Below, piece after piece: positions 24,743 to 34,070 of a stretch of 64,000 nt of DNA. The translations under genes were made by a program, and so were the position numbers. Positions within the stretch are counted from its first letter, which is position 1. Each line of letters starts with the position of its first letter. The DNA lies in NCBI RefSeq assembly GCF_028369105.1, contig NZ_JAQNDO010000001.1:6232501-6296500 (forward strand). Direction: 5' to 3'. Origin of the DNA: Polyangium mundeleinium (GTDB lineage: Bacteria; Myxococcota_A; Polyangia; Polyangiales; Polyangiaceae). The notes under the pieces are model-generated. The model saw only the letters and a list, made by a program, of their open reading frames with translations, was not told the DNA's origin and did no database searches.

Positions 24743-27700
24743 GTGAAGCATCAGGCGCCGCCTCCCCGCCAGGGCCTCTACGACCCGCGCAACGAGCACG
24801 ACGCGTGCGGGCTCGGGTTCATCGCCCACATCAAGGACAAGAAGAGCCACGCGATCGTCGCGCAAGGCCTCGAGATCCTGAAGAACCTGACCCACCGCGG
24901 CGCCACCGGCGCAGACCCTTTGCAAGGCGACGGCGCGGGCATCCTGCTGCAGATCCCGCACGCCTTCTTCGTGCGCGAGTGCGCGCTCGCCGGCATCACG
25001 TTGCCCGAGCCCGGCGAGTACGGCGTGGGCATGATGTTCCTGCCGCAGGATCCCGGCGCGCGCGCGGCCTGCGAGCACGAGGTGGTGCGCGCCATCGTCG
25101 CCGAAGGGCAGGAGGTCCTCGGATGGCGCGACGTGCCGGTGAACAACCACGGCCTCGGCGAAGGCGTCAAAGCGAGCGAGCCCGTCATCCGGCAGGTCTT
25201 CGTCGCGCGTGGTCTTTCCACGCCGGACGTCGAGGCCTTCGAGCGCAAGCTCTACATCATCCGCAAGCGCGCCGGTCACGCGATCCGCGCGCTCCGGATC
25301 TCGCGCGCGGGGCAGTTCTACGTGCCTTCGTTTTCAGCGCGGACGATCGTGTACAAGGGCATGCTGCTCGCGCACCAGGTCGGCGAGTTCTACGTGGACC
25401 TGAAGGACAAGGCGGTCGAGTCCGCGCTCGCGATGGTGCACCAGCGCTTCTCGACGAACACGTTCCCCTCGTGGGATCTCGCGCATCCGTTCCGGCTCAT
25501 CGCGCACAACGGCGAGATCAACACGCTGCGCGGCAACGTGAACTGGATCCGCGCGCGCCAGCAGAACATCGCCTCGAAGCTGCTCGGCGACGGCTTGCAG
25601 AAGATCTGGCCGCTCATCTACGACGGCCAGTCGGACTCGGCCTCGTTCGACAACGCGCTCGAGCTGCTCTACTTCGGCGGGTATTCGCTGGCGCACGCGA
25701 TGATGCTGATGATCCCCGAGGCGTGGGCCACGAACCCGCTGATGGACGAGCGTCGGCGCGCGTTCTACGAGTACCACGCGGCGCTCATGGAGCCGTGGGA
25801 CGGGCCCGCGGCGATCGCGTTCACGGACGGGCGGCAGATCGGAGCCACGCTCGATCGGAACGGCCTGCGGCCCGCGCGGTACCTGCTCACGGACGACGAC
25901 TACGTGATCCTCGCCTCCGAGGCGGGCGTGCTCGACATCCCGGAGCGCAAGATCGTCAAGAAATGGCGGCTGCAGCCGGGGAAGATGCTGCTCATCGACC
26001 TCGCCGAGGGGCGCATCATCGACGATCAAGAGCTGAAGACGAAGCTCGCGAAGCACCGGCCCTACCAGAAGTGGCTCGATCGCACGCAGCTCCGGCTGGA
26101 GAACATCCCGATGCCGGACTACGTGCCCGTGCCCGACAGCGACAAGCTGCTCGATCGGCAGCAGGCGTTCGGCTACACGCAGGAGGATCTCCGGCTCGTG
26201 ATGGCGCCGATGGCGGCGACCGGCGAGGAGGCCATCGGCTCGATGGGCGACGACACGCCGCTCGCCGTGCTCTCCGATCGGCCGAAGCCGCTCTTCGGTT
26301 ATTTCCGGCAGCTCTTCGCGCAGGTGACGAACCCGCCGATCGATCCGATCCGCGAAGAGACCGTGATGTCGCTCGTCTCGTTCATCGGGCCGCGGCCGAA
26401 CATCCTCGCCCTCGACGAGAGCGGGCCGAACATGCGGCTCGAAGTGCACCTGCCCATTCTCACGTTCGAGGACATGGAGAAGCTGCACCGCGCCGAGGAG
26501 CTCACGAAGGGGCATTTCCGGTCGGTGGTGCTGTCGATCTGTTACCCGGCCGCGTGGGGCGCCGACGGGATGGAGGCGGCCCTCGGGAAGCTCTGCGCGG
26601 ACGCCGAGGACGTGGTGCGGGGCGGCGGCGTGAACATCCTGATCCTGTCGGATCGGGACATCGGGCCGGATCACATCGCGATCCCGGCGCTGCTCGCGGT
26701 GAGCGACGTGCACCAGCACCTCGTGCGCGCGGGCCTGCGGACGCGGACGGGGCTCGTGGTCGAGACCGGATCGGCGCGCGAAGTGCACCATTTCGCGCTG
26801 CTCGCGGGCTACGGCGCCGAGGCGATCCACCCGAACCTCGCGTTCGCCACGCTGGCGACGCTCGGCGATCTCTTGCCGCATGGGATGTCCCACCAGGATG
26901 CCTGCGCGAAGTACATCAAGGCGATCGCGAAGGGGCTGCTGAAGGTCATGTCCAAGATGGGCATCTCGACCTACCAGTCCTATTGCGGCGCGCAGATCTT
27001 CGAGGCGGTCGGGCTCGCCTCGGCCTTCGTGGACCGCTATTTCACGGGGACGGCGACGGTCATCGAGGGCGTCGGTTTGCAGGAGATCGCCGAGGAGACC
27101 GTGCGGCTGCACCGGCTCGCGTTCGGCGATACGCCGCCCTACGGGAACACGCTCGACGCTGGCGGCGACTACGCCTACCGCATCCGCGGCGAGGCCCACA
27201 TGTGGACGCCGGACGCGGTCGCCAAGCTCCAGCACGCGACGCGCACGAAAAACCCGGCGACATACGAGGAATACGCGCGGCTCGTGAACGACCAGAGCGA
27301 GCGGCTGATGACGCTCCGCGGACTCTTCGAGATCAAAGAAGCGGATCCGCCGATCCCGCTCGACGAGGTGGAGCCTGCGGCCGAGATCGTGAAGCGTTTT
27401 TCCACGGGCGCGATGTCGCTCGGGTCGATCTCGCAGGCGGCGCACACGACGCTGGCGATCGCGATGAACCGCATCGGCGGCAAGTCGAACACCGGCGAGG
27501 GCGGCGAGGATCCCGCGCGGTACGTGCCCTTGCCGAACGGCGACTCGATGCGCTCGGCGATCAAGCAAGTGGCGGCGGGTCGCTTTGGCGTGACGACCGA
27601 GTACCTCGTCAACGCCGACGACATCCAGATCAAGATGGCCCAGGGCGCCAAACCCGGCGAAGGCGGGCAGCTCCCGGGGCACAAGGTCTCGAAGTACATC

Positions 27701-29356
27701 GCGCAGATCCGGCACTCGGTGCCCGGCGTCGGCCTGATCTCGCCGCCTCCGCACCACGACATCTACTCGATTGAGGATCTCGCCCAGCTCATTCACGACC
27801 TCAAGAATGTGAATCCGCGGGCGCGCATCAGCGTGAAGCTCGTGTCGGAGATCGGCGTCGGCACGGTGGCCGCGGGCGTGGCCAAGGCGCACGCGGATCA
27901 CGTGACGATCTCGGGGCACGACGGCGGCACGGGCGCCTCGCCGCTCTCGTCGGTCAAGCACGCGGGCGGGCCGTGGGAGCTCGGGCTCGCCGAGACGCAG
28001 CAGACGCTCGTCCTGAACCGGTTGCGCGGCCGCATCGCCGTGCAGGCCGACGGGCAGATGAAGACGGGCCGAGACGTGGTGATTGCGGCCCTGCTCGGCG
28101 CGGACGAGATGGGCTTCGCGACGGCGCCGCTCGTGGTGGAGGGCTGCATCATGATGCGCAAATGCCACCTCAACACGTGCCCCGTCGGCATCGCGACGCA
28201 GGATCCGGAGCTTGTAAAGCGATTCGCGGGGCAGCCCGAGCACGTGGTCAATTATTTCTTTTTCGTGGCCGAGGAGGTGCGCGGGTACATGGCCCGGATG
28301 GGCTTCCGCACCTTCGCGGAGATGGTCGGCCGCGCGGACAAGCTCGACACGCGGCGCGGGATCGCGCACTGGAAAGCGAAGGGGCTCGATTTTTCGCGCG
28401 TGTTCTATCGGCCCGAGGCGCCGGCGGGCGTCTCGATCCGCTGGACGGAGCGGCAGGATCACAGCCTCGAGCACGTGCTGGATCATCGGCTCATCGACGA
28501 GGCGCAGCCGGCGCTCGTCAACCAGGTGCCCGTCGCGTTCGACGTGCCGATCCGCAACATCCACCGCGCGGCCGGGGCGATGCTCTCCGGCGAGGTCGCG
28601 CGGCGGTACGGGCACGCGGGGCTCGCGGACGACACGATCCGGATCCGCGCCCGCGGGACGGCCGGCGGCAGCTTCGGCGCGTTCCTCGCGAAGGGGATCA
28701 CGCTGGAGCTCGAAGGGCAGGCGAACGATTACGTCGGAAAAGGCCTGTCGGGCGGCCGGATCATCGCCTATCCGCCGCGCGATTGCCCCATCGTGCCGGA
28801 GGAGAACATCATCGTCGGCAATACCGTGCTTTACGGCGCGATCTGCGGCGAGGTGTATTTCCGCGGCGTCGCGGGCGAGCGGTTCGCCGTGCGGAACTCC
28901 GGCGCGACGGCGGTCGTCGAGGGGATCGGCGATCACGGGTGTGAATACATGACCGGCGGCACCGTGGTCGTGCTCGGCAAGACCGGGCGCAACTTCGGGG
29001 CCGGCATGAGCGGCGGCGTGGCGTACGTGCTCGACATGACCGGGGATTTCCGATTGCGGTGCAACCTCTCGATGGTGGCCCTGGAGCCGGTGCAAGGCGC
29101 CGAGCACATGCCGCCGGGCGGCGTCCGGCACCTCGGGCGCGCGGACGCGGAGATCGTCCAGGGCCTGCTCGAAAAACACTTTTTCTACACGGGCAGCGCG
29201 CGGGCACGGGCGATCCTGGACGATTTTCCCGCATACCGGTCCCATTTCGTGAAGGTGATGCCGCACGAATACCGCCGCGCGCTCGCCGAGCACGCGGCCG
29301 AGGAGGCCGCGAAGGCCGCTCCCGCGGTGGTGACGGAGGTCGTGGCCCATGGGTAA
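24743..29356 (+). CDS. gltB: Glutamate synthase (NADPH) large subunit
   Basis: GltB converts glutamine plus 2-oxoglutarate to two glutamates, with electrons from GltD. The 1537-aa length is normal for the large subunit. The N-terminal glutamine amidotransferase starts with Cys22 in DACGLGF; the 21-residue propeptide would be removed. The FMN/synthase domain includes [29 protein letters not shown] and the amide-tunnel region. Cys1135, Cys1141 and Cys1146 in [16 protein letters not shown] bind the 3Fe-4S cluster. The C-terminal GXGXG beta-helix domain is present ([11 protein letters not shown]). Translation begins at a GTG. The end overlaps gltD by 8 bp, coupling synthesis of both subunits. Confidence 0.97.
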   Translation: MKHQAPPPRQGLYDPRNEHDACGLGFIAHIKDKKSHAIVAQGLEILKNLTHRGATGADPLQGDGAGILLQIPHAFFVRECALAGITLPEPGEYGVGMMFLPQDPGARAACEHEVVRAIVAEGQEVLGWRDVPVNNHGLGEGVKASEPVIRQVFVARGLSTPDVEAFERKLYIIRKRAGHAIRALRISRAGQFYVPSFSARTIVYKGMLLAHQVGEFYVDLKDKAVESALAMVHQRFSTNTFPSWDLAHPFRLIAHNGEINTLRGNVNWIRARQQNIASKLLGDGLQKIWPLIYDGQSDSASFDNALELLYFGGYSLAHAMMLMIPEAWATNPLMDERRRAFYEYHAALMEPWDGPAAIAFTDGRQIGATLDRNGLRPARYLLTDDDYVILASEAGVLDIPERKIVKKWRLQPGKMLLIDLAEGRIIDDQELKTKLAKHRPYQKWLDRTQLRLENIPMPDYVPVPDSDKLLDRQQAFGYTQEDLRLVMAPMAATGEEAIGSMGDDTPLAVLSDRPKPLFGYFRQLFAQVTNPPIDPIREETVMSLVSFIGPRPNILALDESGPNMRLEVHLPILTFEDMEKLHRAEELTKGHFRSVVLSICYPAAWGADGMEAALGKLCADAEDVVRGGGVNILILSDRDIGPDHIAIPALLAVSDVHQHLVRAGLRTRTGLVVETGSAREVHHFALLAGYGAEAIHPNLAFATLATLGDLLPHGMSHQDACAKYIKAIAKGLLKVMSKMGISTYQSYCGAQIFEAVGLASAFVDRYFTGTATVIEGVGLQEIAEETVRLHRLAFGDTPPYGNTLDAGGDYAYRIRGEAHMWTPDAVAKLQHATRTKNPATYEEYARLVNDQSERLMTLRGLFEIKEADPPIPLDEVEPAAEIVKRFSTGAMSLGSISQAAHTTLAIAMNRIGGKSNTGEGGEDPARYVPLPNGDSMRSAIKQVAAGRFGVTTEYLVNADDIQIKMAQGAKPGEGGQLPGHKVSKYIAQIRHSVPGVGLISPPPHHDIYSIEDLAQLIHDLKNVNPRARISVKLVSEIGVGTVAAGVAKAHADHVTISGHDGGTGASPLSSVKHAGGPWELGLAETQQTLVLNRLRGRIAVQADGQMKTGRDVVIAALLGADEMGFATAPLVVEGCIMMRKCHLNTCPVGIATQDPELVKRFAGQPEHVVNYFFFVAEEVRGYMARMGFRTFAEMVGRADKLDTRRGIAHWKAKGLDFSRVFYRPEAPAGVSIRWTERQDHSLEHVLDHRLIDEAQPALVNQVPVAFDVPIRNIHRAAGAMLSGEVARRYGHAGLADDTIRIRARGTAGGSFGAFLAKGITLELEGQANDYVGKGLSGGRIIAYPPRDCPIVPEENIIVGNTVLYGAICGEVYFRGVAGERFAVRNSGATAVVEGIGDHGCEYMTGGTVVVLGKTGRNFGAGMSGGVAYVLDMTGDFRLRCNLSMVALEPVQGAEHMPPGGVRHLGRADAEIVQGLLEKHFFYTGSARARAILDDFPAYRSHFVKVMPHEYRRALAEHAAEEAAKAAPAVVTEVVAHG

Positions 29357-30782
29357 GGTGAAAGGCTTCCTGGAAATCCAGCGCAAGGACCCGGAGCTCG
29401 TGCCGGTGCCCGCGCGTATCCAGCGGTATGAGGAGCTCGTCCTGCCGATGGCGCCCGTCGAGGTGAGCCGGCAGGGCGCGCGTTGCATGGATTGCGGCAT
29501 CCCGTTTTGCCACAACGGGTGTCCCGTGAACAACGTCATCCCCGACTGGAACGACCTCGTCTACCGCGGAAAGTGGCGGCACGCGCTCGACGTGTTGCAT
29601 TCGACGAACAATTTCCCCGAGTTCACGGGGCGCGTGTGTCCCGCGCCGTGCGAGGCGGCCTGCACGCTGAACATCAACGATCAGCCCGTCACCATCAAGA
29701 CGATCGAGCAATCGATCGTCGATCGGGGCTGGGAAGAGGGCTGGATCGTGCCGCAGCCCGCCGCACGCAAGTCGGGCAAGCGTGTCGCGGTGGTGGGCTC
29801 GGGGCCGGCGGGGCTCGCGTGCGCGCAGGAGCTCGCGCGCGCGGGGCACGAGGTCACGGTGTTCGAGAAGAACGATCGGATCGGGGGATTGCTCCGGTAC
29901 GGGATCCCCGATTTCAAGCTGGAGAAGCGGCACGTCGATCGCAGGCTCGATCAGATGCGGGCCGAAGGCGTGGTGTTCCGGACGGGCGCGCACGTGGGCG
30001 TGAGCCTGCCGGCGAAGGAGCTCCTCGACGGATTCGACGCGGTCGTGCTCGCGGGCGGCTCGGAAGCGCCGCGGCCGCTCGAGGTGCCGGGGCGCGACTT
30101 CGACGGGATCCATTACGCGATGGAGTACCTGACGCAGCAGAACAAGCGCATCGCCGGGGACGAGGTGCACGCGCAGATCGTGGCGACGGACAAACACGTG
30201 GTCGTGCTGGGCGGTGGCGACACCGGGTCGGATTGTATTGGCACCGCGGTGCGGCAGGGCGCGCGATCCGTCACGAACTTCGAGCTCATGCCCGAGCCGC
30301 CGGCCCACGAGGACAAGCCGCTCACGTGGCCGTACTGGCCGATGAAGCTGCGCACGTCGAGCTCGCACGCGGAGGGCTGCACGCGCGATTTCGCCATCGC
30401 GACGAAGGGGTTTTCCGGCACGAACGGCAAGGTCGGGGTGCTCCACGCCGTGCGGCTCGGCTGGAACAAGGACACGAGCGGCGCCCTCCGGGCTGAGGAG
30501 ATCCCGGGCTCGGCGTTCGACGTCCCGGCGGATCTGGTGCTGCTCGCGCTCGGATACGTGCACCCGGTACGCAAGGGGATGCTGGAGGAGCTCGGCGTGG
30601 CCCTCGACGGGCGCGGCAACGTGAAGGCCGATCCGCGGAGTTACCGGACCTCGAACCCGAAGGTGTTTGCCGCGGGGGACATGCGTCGTGGTCAATCGCT
30701 GGTCGTGTGGGCGATCCGCGAGGGGCGCGACGCGGCGCGGGCGGTGGATGCCCATTTGCGAGGCCATTCGAACGGGTCGTGA
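29349..30782 (+). CDS. gltD: Glutamate synthase (NADPH) small subunit
   Basis: The 477-aa GltD oxidises NADPH and feeds electrons to GltB through FAD and Fe-S clusters. The N-terminal cluster region shows [15 protein letters not shown] (Cys46, 49, 54, 58) and CPAPCEAAC (Cys97, 101, 105). The FAD-binding motif [17 protein letters not shown] and the NADPH-binding motif [13 protein letters not shown] are intact, as is the final FAD-contacting [16 protein letters not shown]. The start ATG lies inside the end of gltB. Confidence 0.97.
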   Translation: MGKVKGFLEIQRKDPELVPVPARIQRYEELVLPMAPVEVSRQGARCMDCGIPFCHNGCPVNNVIPDWNDLVYRGKWRHALDVLHSTNNFPEFTGRVCPAPCEAACTLNINDQPVTIKTIEQSIVDRGWEEGWIVPQPAARKSGKRVAVVGSGPAGLACAQELARAGHEVTVFEKNDRIGGLLRYGIPDFKLEKRHVDRRLDQMRAEGVVFRTGAHVGVSLPAKELLDGFDAVVLAGGSEAPRPLEVPGRDFDGIHYAMEYLTQQNKRIAGDEVHAQIVATDKHVVVLGGGDTGSDCIGTAVRQGARSVTNFELMPEPPAHEDKPLTWPYWPMKLRTSSSHAEGCTRDFAIATKGFSGTNGKVGVLHAVRLGWNKDTSGALRAEEIPGSAFDVPADLVLLALGYVHPVRKGMLEELGVALDGRGNVKADPRSYRTSNPKVFAAGDMRRGQSLVVWAIREGRDAARAVDAHLRGHSNGS

Positions 30783-30803
30783 GGCCGTGATACCTTGCGC
30801 CGA

Positions 30804-31538
30804 ATGAAGGCGCGTTACGAGCTGTATTACTGGCCGTCGATCCAGGGGCGCGGGGAGTTCGTCCGGCTCGCGTTCGAGGAGGCGGGCGTTTCGTACGTCG
30901 ACGTCGCCCGCCTGCCCGTGAAGCAGGGCGGAGGCGTCCGCGCGATGATGAAACTTCTCGAAGGCGCGGGGCCCACGCTCGCGCCGTTCGCGCCGCCGTT
31001 CCTCAAGGTCGGAGACGTCTTGCTCGGGCACACGGCGAACATCCTGCTCTACCTCGGCCCGCGGCTCGGGCTCGTCCCCGACGACGAGGCGAGCCGCCTT
31101 TCCGCGCATCAACTCCAGCTCTCGGTCACTGATTTCGTCGCCGAGATCCACGACACGCACCACCCGATCGCGTCGAGCCTCTATTACGAGGACCAACGAT
31201 CCGCCGCGAAGAAACGAGCGGCCCTCTTCCGCAAGGAGCGGCTGCCCAAGTTCCTGGGTTATTTCGAGCAGGCGCTTGCCAGGAGCGGCGGCGCGCACTT
31301 CGTTGGCGCATCGATCTCGTACGTCGACCTCTCGATCTTCCAGGTGATCGAGGGCCTGCGGTACGCATTCCCGAATGCGATGGCGCGTGCCGAGCGGCAC
31401 ACGCCGAGGCTCACGGAGCTCGCGGGCGCTGTGGCCACGCGTCCCCGGATCGCCGCGTATCTCGCGTCCCGGCGGCGGCTGCCCTGGAGCGAAGAGGACA
31501 TTTTCCGTCATTACCCGGAGCTCGACGCGAAGCGGTGA
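30804..31538 (+). CDS. Glutathione S-transferase-like protein
   Basis: A 244-aa cytoplasmic protein of the GST fold. The thioredoxin-like N-terminus YELYYWPSIQGRGEFVRLAFEEAGV resembles sigma/pi-class GSTs, with Tyr near residue 7 as candidate catalytic residue. PPFLKVGDVLLGHTANILLYL is the cis-Pro/glutathione-binding strand and helix. The all-helical C-terminal domain contains FVGASISYVDLSIFQVIEGL, the conserved D-L-x-F core. It begins 22 bp after gltD on the same strand, so it may share its transcript, though a functional link is not obvious. Confidence 0.85.
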   Translation: MKARYELYYWPSIQGRGEFVRLAFEEAGVSYVDVARLPVKQGGGVRAMMKLLEGAGPTLAPFAPPFLKVGDVLLGHTANILLYLGPRLGLVPDDEASRLSAHQLQLSVTDFVAEIHDTHHPIASSLYYEDQRSAAKKRAALFRKERLPKFLGYFEQALARSGGAHFVGASISYVDLSIFQVIEGLRYAFPNAMARAERHTPRLTELAGAVATRPRIAAYLASRRRLPWSEEDIFRHYPELDAKR

Positions 31539-31657
31539 GGCGTGCGCGAGCGAGCGCCGATGACAGCGCTTGTTTTGCCGGCCGACCGGTGGTGGGCTAG
31601 AAGACGGCTGGGGCGGCGAGGAGCCGAGCGAGAAGCCTTGGGGTGAGCAGCGGGGGC

Positions 31658-33895
31658 ATGACGGGAGGGATGGCCACGGAGTTCGAGCGGCTCTACCGAA
31701 GCATCTTCGAGCACGCGTTCGACGGGATCCTCGTCGCGGACGACGAGGGGCGCCTCCTCGACGTGAACCCGCGCGCCTGTGAGCTTTTGCGCGCCCCTCG
31801 CGACGAGCTCTTGCGATGGACCGTGTTCGATCTCCGGCCCCCCGAGCTCGCGGCCGAGCTCCGGGAGGCGTGGCCGGCGTTCCTCGAAGCCGGACGCTTC
31901 AAGGCCGAGGGGCCGTTCCAACGCGCCGACGGGACCACGTTCATCGGTGAGTTCGCGGCGCAGACCCATTTCATACCGGGCAGACACCTGTCGACCCTCC
32001 GCGACGTCAGCGCACGAAAGCAATCCGAGGAGGCGCTGCGCCTGAGCGAACAGCGCCTCGCCCGCGCCCAGCGGATCGCAAAGATCGGGAGCTGGGAGTG
32101 GGTGGCCGCGACGGACGAGACGACGTGGTCGGACGAGGTGTTCCGTCTCTTCGGCCTCCCCCCCTCGGATGAAAAAAAAGCCTACGGGGAGTTCCTCGCA
32201 TTCGTGCACCCGCTCGACCGCGCGCGCGTGGACGAAGCGGTGCAACGAGCCCTCCGCGGGCTCGCGACCTATTCGATCGATTACCGCATCTCCGCCGCCG
32301 ACGGGGTCGAGCGGATCGTGCACGCGGAAGGGGACGTGGTCCGCGACGAGGCGGGGCGCATGCGCAGCATGACCGGGACGATGCAGGACGTGACTGCGCA
32401 GCGGAGGGCGGACATGGCGCTGCAGAAGAGCGAGCTTCTCTTCCGGCAGGTGCTCGAGACCTTGCCGGTCGGGGTGTGGGTCTCCGACGAGCACGGCCAG
32501 TCCGTCCTGGCGAACCCCGCGGCGAGGCGTATCTGGGGCGGGCTCGTCGGGCCCGAACGGCTCGGCGAATACAAGGCGTGGTGGGTCGCAACGGGCAAGA
32601 AGGTGAAGCCCGATGAATGGGCGCTCCTCCGCGCGGTGCGGGCGGGGGAGACCTCGCAGAACGAGCTCGTCGAGATCGAGACCTTCGACGGCCGCCGCAG
32701 GCTCGTCCTGAATTCGGCGGCGCCGGTGCGTGATGCAGAGGGGCGCATCCTCGGGGCCTTCGCCATCAACGACGACGTGACCGAGCAGCGGCGGCTCGAA
32801 GCGGAGCGCGAGGCGCTCGTCCGCGCTTTCGCAACCGAGCGGCGCTGGCTCCGGACGGTGATCGACGGTTCGCCGATCGGCATCGTGCTCTGCGAGCTGA
32901 CCGAGGAGCCGCGGTTCATCCTGAACCGGAGGGCCGAGGAGCTCTTCGGCGTGACCGGGCCCATCGAGGACGTGCTCGGCCTGTTGCGGGAGCGGCTCTA
33001 CCACCCGGACGGCTCGCGCGTGCCGCACGGGGATCTGTCCGTCGAGCGGTGTATGCGCGGCGACGTGGTGACCGGTCGGGAGCTTTTGGTCCGGATCCCC
33101 GACAAACCCGACGTGCCGATCTTGACGAATGCATCGCCCATTCGTAGCGAGGAGGGCCAGATGCTCGGCGCCGTCGTGACCTACGAGGACATCGGCCCGC
33201 TGAAGGAGCTCGAGCGATTGCGGCAGGAATGGACGAGCGTGGTGGCGCATGACCTGCGCCAGCCGGTCACGACCATCATGACCCTCGCGTCGATGCTCGC
33301 GCGCCTGCCCGATCCCACGGCGCGCCGCCGCGCCGAGCGGATCGTCGCGAGCACGGAGCGGCTCGAACGGATGATCGGCGATCTGCTCGATCTCTCGCGG
33401 ATCGAGGCCCACCGGCTCACGCTCGTGCGCGCGCCGACCGATGTCCCGGCGCTGCTCACGCACGTCATCGAGGCGAGCGAGGCCTGCGAGCGCGTGACGC
33501 TCTCGATCTGCGGCGAGCTGCCCGCCGTATCCGTGGATGCGCAGCGGATCGAGCAGGTGGCGGAAAACCTCCTGTCGAACGCGCTCAAATATGGCGCGCC
33601 CGGGACGCCGATCGAGGTCGTCGCGGAAGTGCGTGGCAACGAGATCGTGGTGACGGTGCGCAATCAGGGGCCCGGGATCACCACCGAGGACATGCGGGCC
33701 TTGTTCGAGCGGTTCCAGCGGGGGCACGCGCGCGGCAGCACGATCAAAGGGCTCGGGCTCGGGCTTTACATCGTGCGGGGCCTCGTGGAGGCACACGGGG
33801 GGCGGGTCGAGGCCGAGAGCGTGCCCGGAGAAACCACGACCTTTTCGTTTTCCCTGCCCATCACCGAGAGACCCGAGGGCGCGCAGGCGGACTGA
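31658..33895 (+). CDS. Soluble multi-PAS sensor histidine kinase (paralogue 1)
   Basis: A 745-aa cytoplasmic protein with no membrane segment or receiver domain. Four PAS modules come in order: a first with FEHAFDGILVADDEGRLLDV, a second with RIAKIGSWEWVAATDETTWS, a third with LETLPVGVWVSDEHGQSVL and a fourth with IDGSPIGIVLCELTEEPRF. HisKA follows with phospho-acceptor His531 in VVAHDLRQPVTTI, then HATPase with N-box ENLLSNALKYG, G1 NQGPGIT and G2 GLGLGLYIV. The ATG at 31658 is used; a GTG at 31643 is possible. It lies directly upstream of a close paralogue. No response regulator is nearby, so its partner is encoded elsewhere. Confidence 0.93.
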   Translation: MTGGMATEFERLYRSIFEHAFDGILVADDEGRLLDVNPRACELLRAPRDELLRWTVFDLRPPELAAELREAWPAFLEAGRFKAEGPFQRADGTTFIGEFAAQTHFIPGRHLSTLRDVSARKQSEEALRLSEQRLARAQRIAKIGSWEWVAATDETTWSDEVFRLFGLPPSDEKKAYGEFLAFVHPLDRARVDEAVQRALRGLATYSIDYRISAADGVERIVHAEGDVVRDEAGRMRSMTGTMQDVTAQRRADMALQKSELLFRQVLETLPVGVWVSDEHGQSVLANPAARRIWGGLVGPERLGEYKAWWVATGKKVKPDEWALLRAVRAGETSQNELVEIETFDGRRRLVLNSAAPVRDAEGRILGAFAINDDVTEQRRLEAEREALVRAFATERRWLRTVIDGSPIGIVLCELTEEPRFILNRRAEELFGVTGPIEDVLGLLRERLYHPDGSRVPHGDLSVERCMRGDVVTGRELLVRIPDKPDVPILTNASPIRSEEGQMLGAVVTYEDIGPLKELERLRQEWTSVVAHDLRQPVTTIMTLASMLARLPDPTARRRAERIVASTERLERMIGDLLDLSRIEAHRLTLVRAPTDVPALLTHVIEASEACERVTLSICGELPAVSVDAQRIEQVAENLLSNALKYGAPGTPIEVVAEVRGNEIVVTVRNQGPGITTEDMRALFERFQRGHARGSTIKGLGLGLYIVRGLVEAHGGRVEAESVPGETTTFSFSLPITERPEGAQAD

Positions 33896-34070
33896 ATCGC
33901 GCGTCCTCGTCTCCGGGATCGAGCGGCAGCCAAGCGAGCCGGGAGGTCGCGACGTGGGGCGAGCCATCCCATTCGAATGGCATTGTCAACGTGACAGACT
34001 GCCGTGGGCATGTCTTACTGCGTGGGATTCAGGCGCTCATCCGCGCGCGGCAGGGCGCATTGGGGAAAAT

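Noticed and set aside
25334-29539. 1401-codon open frame on the minus strand across gltB
   Set aside because: It is antisense to the clearly coding gltB, reads as Arg/His/Glu-rich sequence without any family motif, and is explained by high third-position GC.
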